Source of the DNA: CAYVHB01 sp964450865
GTDB taxonomy: Bacteria > Bacillota > Clostridia > Saccharofermentanales > UBA5734
Assembly: GCA_964450865.1 (NCBI GenBank)
Contig: CAYVHB010000073.1
Span: forward strand, 1 to 5,540
DNA: 5,540 bases
Direction: 5' to 3'
Positions 1 through 4,668 of this stretch are shown here, piece by piece. The first letter of the stretch is position 1. Every line of letters begins with the position of its first letter. The notes beneath the pieces were generated by a model. The model did not search any database, was not told the DNA's origin, and was given only the letters and a program-made list of their open reading frames with translations. The position numbers were made by a program, and so were the translations under genes.

Positions 1-39
1 TGGCTGGCAGACAAACAGGACAGAAGATGATTGGGCCGG

Positions 40-65
40 CTGTGCAGATTATACAATCTGCACAG
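40..65. repeat. 26-bp inverted repeat upstream of the histone-tail gene
   Basis: Two perfect 11-base arms, CTGTGCAGATT and AATCTGCACAG, flank the 4-base centre ATAC. Neither strand has a T-run after the stem, so it does not look like an intrinsic terminator. It ends 10 bases before the proposed -35 element at 76, a position that would suit a regulator-binding site. It could also be the remains of the 3' end of a gene outside the window. The symmetry is seen directly; the role is inferred. Confidence 0.55.
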
Positions 66-75
66 GGCTGGATAT

Positions 76-104
76 TTGCATAAATTGGCGGTGCAAGGTA
101 TAAT
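76..104 (+). promoter_or_regulatory. Probable sigma-A promoter for the histone-tail gene
   Basis: A perfect -10 hexamer TATAAT lies at 99-104. A weak -35, TTGCAT (three of six consensus bases), lies 17 bases upstream at 76-81. Transcription would start near 111, giving a 5' leader of about 120 bases before the ATG at 232. The leader holds nothing I recognise as a riboswitch or terminator. The short arms TTGCA (76-80) and TGCAA (92-96) form a small dyad across the spacer. Confidence 0.45.
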
Positions 105-231
105 CAGGGCCGTAGATGCCGTTCCTTTGCCCCATTATTGCCGTTCACCCTGCCAGCCTGGCCTGTGCGACCGGCCATTCGGGCCCACTTATCGCGATAG
201 AAGCCCCATTCAGATGAAGGAGGATAATTTC

Positions 232-741
232 ATGGAAAAAACAATTGGCTCAAAAACATATAATACAGACAGCGCTACATTCGTTGCCGTCAAGCACGTT
301 GGTTATTATGGTGATCCCTACGGATACGAGGAGAAGCTTTTCAAACAGGCTGAAGGCGACTACTTCTTCTTCGGCCAGGGCGGACCTCATTCCTTCTACA
401 GCGAGGCAGACTTGCGTCCGGCCGATATCGAACAAGCGAAAGCGTGGCTCGCTGAATTGCGTGGTTCGGAGGTTGCCGAGCGTGAGTTTGCCCAGGCTGT
501 TGCGGCTGTAAATACCCCCATTGAGACTGTGGTGGCCCCTGCAGAGACAGAAGCTGTCGCGCCGGCTAAAAAGGCCGCCGCAAAGAAACCGGCCGCGGGC
601 AAAGAACCGGTAGCCGAGAAGAAGGTTGCATCTGGTAAAAAAGCAGCTGCAGCCGCCAAAGTGGAAGCTGCTGAAGAGCAAGCGCCGGCCGCAGCAAAGG
701 CCAGGACCACCCGCAAACCCCGCAAAAATACTGCCCAATAA
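232..741 (+). CDS. Small KxYNT-type N-terminal domain protein with histone H1-like lysine/alanine-rich tail
   Basis: This 169-residue protein has unknown function. The ATG at 232 is chosen because AAGGAGG (217-223) lies 8 bases upstream; the frame stays open to about position 31, but nothing supports an earlier start. Residues 1-80 are a compact domain with KTYNTDSA (8-15), an aromatic stretch LFKQAEGDYFFFGQGG (36-51) and a helix IEQAKAWLAE (66-75). I recognise this pattern from small uncharacterised bacterial proteins in which the KxYNT start is followed by a 'G-x-aromatic-F-x-x-G-x-GG' segment. Residues 101-169 are low-complexity, rich in Ala, Lys, Pro and Glu, with AKK/KKA units (112-119, 136-143) and a basic end KARTTRKPRK (156-165). 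Such tails are typical of H1-like nucleoid proteins and are expected to be disordered and to bind nucleic acid. DNA binding is inferred from composition only. There is no signal peptide or membrane segment. The gene converges on DUF2752 with a 4-bp gap. Confidence 0.85.
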   Translation: MEKTIGSKTYNTDSATFVAVKHVGYYGDPYGYEEKLFKQAEGDYFFFGQGGPHSFYSEADLRPADIEQAKAWLAELRGSEVAEREFAQAVAAVNTPIETVVAPAETEAVAPAKKAAAKKPAAGKEPVAEKKVASGKKAAAAAKVEAAEEQAPAAAKARTTRKPRKNTAQ

Positions 742-745
742 GCCA

Positions 746-1270
746 TCACCGTTGGCTCAAGGCCCGCCTGACGGCCAGGCTGATATGCTCGCCAAGACGC
801 AACAGCTGGCCGACAATCGAGTCTGGATTCCAGGTCATGGGGGCCTGGTCCGGAAAGAAAAGAATCATGCGAATGGCATAGACTGCAAGAAGAGCGATGA
901 TCAGACCGATCATCGCTTTTCTTTCAACCGCCGACGCCAGACCGAACGGCTGTTTCATCCGCTGCAGGGCGTGCTTGAGCAGGAAGTAGAGCGCATAAAT
1001 CGCCAGCAGCCCGGTCAGCGGGTGCATCCGCAGTGAAAGCTGCCAGTCGCCGTGCAGGATTGCCAGGACGGAACGGGTCAGACCGCAACCCGGACAGGGC
1101 AGGCCGCAGGTCGCGCGGAATATGCAGCTGGTACCGGTCAGCGGCCACGTCAGGGCCGTAACGCCAGCAATTGCGGCCAGTAAAACAGCATGCTGACGCA
1201 AAAAAGTCAGGCATTGGCCTGACTTTCTCGATGCATGACGGGCATGTTCGGGCTTTCGGGCTTGGCTCAC
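746..1270 (-). CDS. DUF2752 family membrane protein (start uncertain)
   Basis: The family signature CPGCGLTR is present (residues 63-70 counting from the GTG at 1282), with extra cysteines at 53 and 59, followed by HGDW and about three hydrophobic segments (31-48, 88-104, 122-141). It is a small inner-membrane protein; DUF2752 has no established function. The end is firm but the start is not. GTG at 1270 overlaps the upstream TGA (GTGA), which would allow coupled translation, and is used here. GTG at 1282 is possible, with AGGAG 14 bases upstream, which is far. TTG at 1201 would give a protein starting just before the first membrane segment, but it has no Shine-Dalgarno site. A strong intrinsic terminator (1200-1226) lies inside the 5' end of the two longer forms. 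The family call is confident; the first roughly 27 residues may not be real. Confidence 0.8.
   Translation of the reverse strand: MSQARKPEHARHASRKSGQCLTFLRQHAVLLAAIAGVTALTWPLTGTSCIFRATCGLPCPGCGLTRSVLAILHGDWQLSLRMHPLTGLLAIYALYFLLKHALQRMKQPFGLASAVERKAMIGLIIALLAVYAIRMILFFPDQAPMTWNPDSIVGQLLRLGEHISLAVRRALSQR
887..924 (+). terminator. Candidate plus-strand intrinsic terminator inside the DUF2752 gene
   Basis: The arms AGCGATGATC (893-902) and GATCATCGCT (908-917) flank the loop AGACC and are followed by TTTCTTTC. On the plus strand the stem can extend outward to 887/923, with one G-U pair. The U-rich tail lies on the plus side only, so this could end the transcript of the gene at 232-741, about 150 bases past its stop codon. 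The same bases encode the third membrane segment of DUF2752 on the other strand, so the symmetry could partly be chance. Confidence 0.5.
1200..1226 (-). terminator. Strong intrinsic terminator after the second DUF4234 gene
   Basis: Read on the minus strand, AAAGTCAGGC, a CAAT loop and GCCTGACTTT form a perfect 10-bp stem. With the last stem bases counted, it ends in a run of six T (1205-1200). It begins 41 bases after the TGA at 1267-1269 of the DUF4234 gene, where a terminator is expected. It also falls inside the longest DUF2752 reading frame, where the same bases would encode KSGQCLTF. Confidence 0.8.
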
Positions 1271-1620
1271 GGCTGGGCCCACAGTTTATTGAGCTGCTCC
1301 TGGACCTGGTACATCATGATGAATGTACCGACACCGACCAGGGACAGGACAAGCCACATGACGAAATTTTTGTTGGCCGGCAGGCCGCGCTGCGTGTTCA
1401 GGGCGAAGAGCGCCTCGTCAATCTTGAACATGCCGACAAAAATCAGCGGGAAGCAAAGGATACCGAGCAGGAAATAGATAACGGGATCAACGACCTTCTG
1501 GCCGCTGGCCTCGTTAATCTCCTTGGAGATGGCAAACAGCCAGACGATGCTGTAGATACCACAGGTGACAATACTGAGCAAGATGACGTTGATGGGATTG
1601 CGGGTTACACCACGATACAT
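1267..1620 (-). CDS. DUF4234 family membrane protein, paralogue 2
   Basis: This is a 117-residue protein with three hydrophobic segments (about 10-31, 44-65 and 86-102). The first contains the family motif SIVTCGIYSIVWLF (16-29), typical of DUF4234. It is predicted to sit in the cytoplasmic membrane; the family has no established function. The ATG at 1620 is supported by AGGAGGA (1628-1634) 7 bases upstream. By hand alignment it matches the DUF4234 protein at 1943-2299 at 80 of 118 positions with one single-residue gap, so the two are a tandem duplication. The last 16 residues are identical. It has its own promoter (1732-1760) and is followed by a strong terminator (1200-1226), so it may be a single-gene unit, with DUF2752 expressed by read-through or separately. 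Confidence 0.9.
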   Translation of the reverse strand: MYRGVTRNPINVILLSIVTCGIYSIVWLFAISKEINEASGQKVVDPVIYFLLGILCFPLIFVGMFKIDEALFALNTQRGLPANKNFVMWLVLSLVGVGTFIMMYQVQEQLNKLWAQP

Positions 1621-1698
1621 ACTGAAATCCTCCTGACAATATAAGTAGTTTAGCTATGATGTGTCTGGGGGCGGGATCAGGACCGTTGGGATGTGAAT

Positions 1699-1722
1699 TG
1701 ATGCAAGCAATGAATTGCATCA
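1699..1722. repeat. Dyad just downstream of the DUF4234 promoter
   Basis: The arms TGATGCAA and TTGCATCA (8 bp) are separated by 8 bases. The repeat starts about 3 bases after the predicted transcription start near 1725 on the minus strand. It could act as an operator for a repressor or as a hairpin at the 5' end of the mRNA. No T-run follows, so it is not a terminator. The symmetry is clear; the function is inferred from its place. Confidence 0.45.
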
Positions 1723-1731
1723 TTTACGCCT

Positions 1732-1760
1732 ATTATACGCTAAAACGCTGCTGGCGTCAC
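1732..1760 (-). promoter_or_regulatory. Sigma-A type promoter for DUF4234 paralogue 2
   Basis: On the minus strand a perfect TATAAT (1737-1732) lies 17 bases after GTGACG (1760-1755), which matches TTGACA at four of six positions. Transcription would start near 1725, leaving a leader of about 105 bases before the ATG at 1620. A 5-bp dyad, CACGG-N5-CCGTG (1758-1772), overlaps the -35 and may be a regulator site. Confidence 0.65.
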
Positions 1761-1902
1761 GGGTTTTCCGTGTATCATACCCCGGCTCTGGTACAAATCC
1801 ACGATGGATTTTGTGTGATTATTGCCTTGTTTCTGACCAGACGGGCTGCCCGGTGCCGCATGGCCGCCATGGCCGGACCGGTTACGGCCGGGCCAGCCAC
1901 AC

Positions 1903-1921
1903 CTGACAAAATCCCTGTCAG
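1903..1921 (-). other. Weak hairpin after DUF4234 paralogue 1
   Basis: The arms CTGACA and TGTCAG flank a 7-base loop, beginning 21 bases past the TGA at 1943-1945. The position is like that of the strong terminator after the other paralogue, but the stem is only 6 bp and the sequence after it on the minus strand (GTGTGGCTGG) has no T-run. If it is a terminator at all it should be inefficient. Confidence 0.25.
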
Positions 1922-1942
1922 CGATGCCGGTGTCCGGCCCGG

Positions 1943-2299
1943 TCAGGGCTGGGCCCACAACTTGTTAAGCTGTTCCTGCACCTGGTACATCATGAACAGA
2001 TTGCCAATACCAAAGAAAAAGGACAGCAGGATCCAGAGCAGGAAATTGCGGTTGGCTGCGAGGCCCCGGCGTGTATTGAGCTCGAACAGCGCCTCGTCGA
2101 TCTTGTAGATCCCGATTAAAAACAAAGGAAACAATAGCAGACCGACCAGGAAAAAGATAATCGGATCGATGATTTTGTCGCCACTGGCCTGATTGATCTC
2201 GTCAGAGACTACAAAAAGCCAGTAGATCCCATAGATGCCACAGGTGACGATACTGAGCAGAATAATCATCAGTGGATTGCGTGTGATGCCTCGGTACAT
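1943..2299 (-). CDS. DUF4234 family membrane protein, paralogue 1
   Basis: This is a 118-residue protein with three hydrophobic segments (about 10-31, 44-65 and 86-103) and the DUF4234 motif SIVTCGIYGIYWLF (16-29). The membrane segments are linked by short polar loops (SDEINQASGDK at 32-42; KIDEALFELNTRRG at 66-79). It is predicted to be a cytoplasmic membrane protein of unknown function. The ATG at 2299 has GGGAGG (2308-2313) 8 bases upstream. It lies 143 bases after the DUF1294 gene. I found no convincing promoter in that gap, so it may be read from the pan operon, or from a promoter I missed. An 18-bp perfect palindrome sits in its leader. The paralogue at 1267-1620 differs mostly by conservative changes in the membrane segments and keeps the same C-terminus. 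Confidence 0.9.
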   Translation of the reverse strand: MYRGITRNPLMIILLSIVTCGIYGIYWLFVVSDEINQASGDKIIDPIIFFLVGLLLFPLFLIGIYKIDEALFELNTRRGLAANRNFLLWILLSFFFGIGNLFMMYQVQEQLNKLWAQP

Positions 2300-2323
2300 G
2301 GTGAATACCTCCCGTTTCAGTCA

Positions 2324-2341
2324 GCCTGGCAGCTGCCAGGC
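2324..2341. repeat. 18-bp perfect palindrome in the leader of DUF4234 paralogue 1
   Basis: GCCTGGCAGCTGCCAGGC is a perfect palindrome. As RNA it could fold into a 7-bp GC-rich stem with an AGCT loop. It lies 10 bases upstream of the GGGAGG ribosome binding site at 2308-2313. No T-run follows on either strand. It may be an operator or an mRNA-stabilising or translation-modulating hairpin. CCAGG/CCTGG words are common in this genome, which lowers the weight of the observation. Confidence 0.4.
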
Positions 2342-2442
2342 CATCGGTGCTATGCTTTCCAGGCGCGGAAAGCTGTCCTGTCATGAATAGTCATCCTGAT
2401 GGATGTTGGTCCGGTTTCCGGATAGATTGCTATATCGGCCAT

Positions 2443-2724
2443 TCAGATGACCGTTACCAGCAGCCAGGCCAGCAGCAGGATCTGCAGGATTGCCAGCACC
2501 GGCAAGCCGATGGAAAATGCCGGGTGCCGGGTTTTGTGCCGGAATACTTGCATGCCCAGCCAGGCACCGGGACTGCCGCCCAGCCAGGCCAGCAGCCAGA
2601 TGCGGCGCTCGGGAATGCGCCAGGCCCCGCGGCGGGCCTTGAACTTATCCATTCCCATCGCCAACAGGCTGATGCTGTTTACCACTGCCAGCCAGATCAG
2701 CAGTAAAGGCCAGAGCGTTTTCAT
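2443..2724 (-). CDS. DUF1294 family membrane protein
   Basis: This 93-residue protein matches DUF1294 over its whole length: MGMDKFKARRGAWRIPE (23-39), LGGSPGAWLGM (48-58) and FRHKTRHPAF (61-70). The motifs are set among hydrophobic segments (about 5-23, 41-59 and 71-92). It should be a small cytoplasmic membrane protein; the family has no known function. The ATG overlaps the TGA of the upstream gene (ATGA at 2724-2721). There is no good Shine-Dalgarno site of its own, so its translation is probably coupled to the upstream gene. It is the last gene of the tightly packed series that starts with panB. No intrinsic terminator with a T-run follows; the short repeat TCCGG-TTT-CCGGA at 2410-2422 lacks one. 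Confidence 0.9.
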   Translation of the reverse strand: MKTLWPLLLIWLAVVNSISLLAMGMDKFKARRGAWRIPERRIWLLAWLGGSPGAWLGMQVFRHKTRHPAFSIGLPVLAILQILLLAWLLVTVI

Positions 2725-3398
2725 CGGACGGCGTTCGCCTGGTCCGGTCGACCCGTTGCCGTATATAATTCCCGCAGCCGCTGCAGCAGTTGCCGGCGGT
2801 CATCCTGATCTGGTACCGCCAGGCCCCGCCGCAAAATCTGCTCGGCCTGGCCAGGATCGTAACAAGCCCGGCCCGGATGGGTCCAATACTGGTCAGCCCA
2901 GCTGATCCAGCCCCAAGTCCAGCCGGGCTGCTGATTCAGGCCGGCAGTAAAAACCGCATCCCCGGCATCCTTGTCACCTTGCAGATAACAGGCAATCGCC
3001 AGGGAGCGCATCAGGCGATGCGCCTGAATCGGCGTCAGTGGCGGCCCGACGGTCAGGATCTGGCGGCAGATGTCGGCGCGGACCTGGTTCATCGCCGGAT
3101 CTTCCTGGGCGGCATCATTCAGGGCCAGATCAAAATCCAGGGTCCAGCCGGCCAGTGACTGGCGCCCTGGCCAGGCGTGGGTCAAATCAGTCCAGGCCAG
3201 GCTGGTCCGGCCCTGCAGTGAATTCAGGACCGACGCTCCGGCGGTTGGCGGCAAACGGATGCCGGCGACCGCGCAGGCCTGCAGCCATGCGCCCTCCCAG
3301 CTCCGGCAGGCCGCTGCCGGCTGGTGCCGGTCGAGAGCGGCGTAGCCCGCCTCCAGCTTGCGCTGGATTTCTTGCAGCGCGACAGGATCCATTTTCAT
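2721..3398 (-). CDS. TPR-like helical-repeat protein of unknown function
   Basis: This is a 225-residue soluble protein. The ATG at 3398 is preferred because AGGAGG (3405-3410) lies 6 bases upstream; an in-frame TTG at 3431 would overlap panD and lacks such a site. The sequence is almost all helical. An N-terminal helix pair is at 6-43. The tract DFDLALNDAA (88-97) is followed by repeats resembling TPR units (about 128-155, 183-193 and 203-217). The motif GWTWGWISWADQYW (159-172) is one I associate with an uncharacterised clostridial and bacillar family whose members read 'P-x-W-G-W-G-W-I-x-W-x-D-x-Y', some carrying a SEC-C metal-binding tail. No SEC-C tail is present here. A scaffold or protein-binding role is likely from the fold; the partner is unknown. 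It sits 25 bases after panD and overlaps DUF1294 by ATGA, so it is probably part of the pan transcript. Confidence 0.8.
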   Translation of the reverse strand: MKMDPVALQEIQRKLEAGYAALDRHQPAAACRSWEGAWLQACAVAGIRLPPTAGASVLNSLQGRTSLAWTDLTHAWPGRQSLAGWTLDFDLALNDAAQEDPAMNQVRADICRQILTVGPPLTPIQAHRLMRSLAIACYLQGDKDAGDAVFTAGLNQQPGWTWGWISWADQYWTHPGRACYDPGQAEQILRRGLAVPDQDDRRQLLQRLRELYTATGRPDQANAVR

Positions 3399-3423
3399 GA
3401 GCAGCCTCCTGCTGATGAGAAGT

Positions 3424-3807
3424 TCAGCCAATCATCCCATGCTCTTCGTAACTGGTAATTTCCGTGATCGCGTTGTTTTCATCAACAAAGACGACATTAG
3501 GCCGGTGGCTGAGTGCTTCGTCTGGACTCATCTGGCAGAATGCCATGATGATGACACGGTCGCCGACGCTGACCAGGCGCGCCGACGCGCCGTTGAGGCA
3601 GACGATGCCACTTTGGCGCGGGCCGGGAATGATATAGGTCTCCAGGCGATTGCCATTATCGACGTCGGCGACCAGGACTTTTTCATAAGCCATCAGGCCG
3701 GCAGCGTCCATCAGGTCCTGGTCGATTGTAATGCTGCCGACATAGTGCAGGTCTGCCTCCGTAACAAACGCGCGATGGATCTTGGCTTTCAGTAATGTCA
3801 GCTCCAT
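3424..3807 (-). CDS. panD: Aspartate 1-decarboxylase precursor
   Basis: PanD converts L-aspartate to beta-alanine and CO2 in the cytoplasm, feeding the PanC reaction. The 127-residue length is normal for the family. The proenzyme self-cleaves between Gly24 and Ser25, and the required context LHYVGS (20-25) is intact; Ser25 becomes the pyruvoyl cofactor. Other conserved active-site residues are present: Lys9, His11, Tyr22, Arg54 in NGNRLETY (51-58), Thr57, Tyr58 and the NGA motif (72-74). The C-terminal part carries the common VVFVDENNxI segment. The ATG at 3807 has AAGGAGGG (3815-3822) 7 bases upstream, inside the end of panC; the gap between panC's stop and this ATG is 3 bases. Whether it needs a PanZ-type maturation factor cannot be told from this window. 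Confidence 0.97.
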   Translation of the reverse strand: MELTLLKAKIHRAFVTEADLHYVGSITIDQDLMDAAGLMAYEKVLVADVDNGNRLETYIIPGPRQSGIVCLNGASARLVSVGDRVIIMAFCQMSPDEALSHRPNVVFVDENNAITEITSYEEHGMIG

Positions 3808-3810
3808 GTT

Positions 3811-4668
3811 TCAACCCTCCTTGGCGGGTTTGAAGGTAAAATTGTCGATCAGGCGGGTCTGGCCGACGAAGACGGCAATCGCCACGAGCACGGATCGCTC
3901 GATCAGGCTGACCGGCTGCAGGGTCCTGCTGTCAACCACCGCCGCATAATCCAGCCGGGCCAGCGGCTCGCCGGCGATTGCCGCCGCAATCGCCGCACTG
4001 ATCGCGCCGGCATCGCGGGTACCTGTCTGGAGCAGAGTCCGGGCCTGGCTTAGACTGCGCGGCACAATCAGCGCCGCCTGGCGCTCCGCCGGATTCAGAT
4101 AAACATTGCGCGAACTGAGGGCCAGGCCGTCGGGCTCACGGACAATCGGACAGCCGACAATCTCAACCGGGAAATTGAGATCGGCCGTCATCTGGCGGAT
4201 GATTGCCAGCTGCTGGGCATCTTTCTCGCCGAAAAAGGCGACATCCGGCTGGCAGATGTTGAACAGCTTGGCAACAACGGTACAAACTCCCTGGAAGTGG
4301 CCGGGCCGGCTGGCTCCGCAGAGATAATCACCCATCTGGTGAATATCGACATAGGCCAGATTGGGTGAGGGATAGATCTCAGCGGTTTCCGGCACAAAGA
4401 CCAGGTTGGCGCCGGCTTCCTGACACAGCGCCAGGTCCCGGTCGAGACTGCGCGGATAACGGGCAAAATCTTCCTGGGGTCCGAACTGGGTGGGATTGAC
4501 AAAAATCGTGACGATGACCTGGTCACAGGCCTGGCGGGCCTGTTGGATCAGGCTGCGGTGACCGGCGTGCAGAAAGCCCATCGTCGGGACCAGGGCGATT
4601 TTCTGGTCATGATGGCGATACTCGCGGACCACCCGCTGCAGGTCATGAATGGTATTCTTGACTTTCAT
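3811..4668 (-). CDS. panC: Pantothenate synthetase (pantoate--beta-alanine ligase)
   Basis: PanC joins pantoate and beta-alanine with ATP, through a pantoyl-adenylate, to give pantothenate, AMP and pyrophosphate. The 285 residues match the family length. It is a class I nucleotidyltransferase: the ATP-binding HxGH motif is in PTMGFLHAGH (28-37), and the KMSKS-like loop is in REPDGLALSSRN (177-188). Substrate-binding segments FVNPTQFGP (56-64), RPGHFQGVCTVVAKLF (121-136) and FGEKDAQQ (146-153) are intact, and the C-terminal small domain ends with TRLIDN. The ATG at 4668 overlaps panB's TGA (ATGA), and AAGGAGA (4679-4685) lies 10 bases upstream inside panB. No key residue appears to be missing. 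Confidence 0.97.
   Translation of the reverse strand: MKVKNTIHDLQRVVREYRHHDQKIALVPTMGFLHAGHRSLIQQARQACDQVIVTIFVNPTQFGPQEDFARYPRSLDRDLALCQEAGANLVFVPETAEIYPSPNLAYVDIHQMGDYLCGASRPGHFQGVCTVVAKLFNICQPDVAFFGEKDAQQLAIIRQMTADLNFPVEIVGCPIVREPDGLALSSRNVYLNPAERQAALIVPRSLSQARTLLQTGTRDAGAISAAIAAAIAGEPLARLDYAAVVDSRTLQPVSLIERSVLVAIAVFVGQTRLIDNFTFKPAKEG

Larger units (their letters stand above)
1621..1942. other. Intergenic region between the two DUF4234 genes
   Basis: These 322 bases hold the control region of the DUF4234 gene ending at 1267: its Shine-Dalgarno site, a 24-bp dyad, a promoter and a small dyad over the -35. The stretch 1840-1942 is GC-rich with several imperfect dyads (for example CATGGC-C-GCCATG at 1859-1871) and looks like the 3' flank of the upstream DUF4234 gene. 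A short repeat with a 7-bp stem (AAATCCA at 1795-1801, TGGATTT at 1805-1811) has no T-run on the minus strand. Open frames on the plus strand here continue into regions antisense to the DUF4234 genes and have no ribosome binding site I can support, so I call no gene. Confidence 0.6.

Noticed and set aside
206..217. The 12-base word CCATTCAGATGA also found at 2439-2450.
   Set aside because: One copy lies before a ribosome binding site and the other across the end of the DUF1294 gene; there is no shared context, so it is probably coincidence.
31..231. In-frame N-terminal extension of the histone-tail gene back to a TTG at 31.
   Set aside because: It has no ribosome binding site, runs through the inverted repeat and the probable promoter, and reads as low-quality protein; the ATG at 232 has an ideal AAGGAGG site.
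1211..1250. A possible short leader peptide on the minus strand (ATG CCC GTC ATG ...) ending within the terminator at 1200-1226, suggesting attenuation by translation.
   Set aside because: It has no Shine-Dalgarno site, no run of regulatory codons and no visible alternative antiterminator pairing.
1171..2108. Two long open frames on the plus strand (1171-1644 and 1656-2108).
   Set aside because: They are largely antisense to the two DUF4234 genes and resemble each other only because those genes are paralogues; neither has a supported ribosome binding site.
2401..2442. Short repeat TCCGG-TTT-CCGGA after the DUF1294 gene as a terminator for the pan operon.
   Set aside because: It has only a 5-bp stem and no T-run on the minus strand.
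2461..2596. A 16-base direct repeat (CAGCCAGGCCAGCAGC) at 2461-2476 and 2581-2596.
   Set aside because: Both copies are in the same frame of the DUF1294 gene and encode the peptide LLAWL in two membrane segments; this is repeated peptide and codon use, not a mobile or regulatory repeat.
2764..2769. A TATAAT on the plus strand near the end of the helical-repeat gene.
   Set aside because: It has no -35-like hexamer at a suitable distance and no plus-strand gene downstream; the bases encode ELYTA on the minus strand.
3399..3431. Longer start (TTG at 3431) for the helical-repeat protein.
   Set aside because: It would overlap panD and has no ribosome binding site, whereas the ATG at 3398 has AGGAGG 6 bases upstream.
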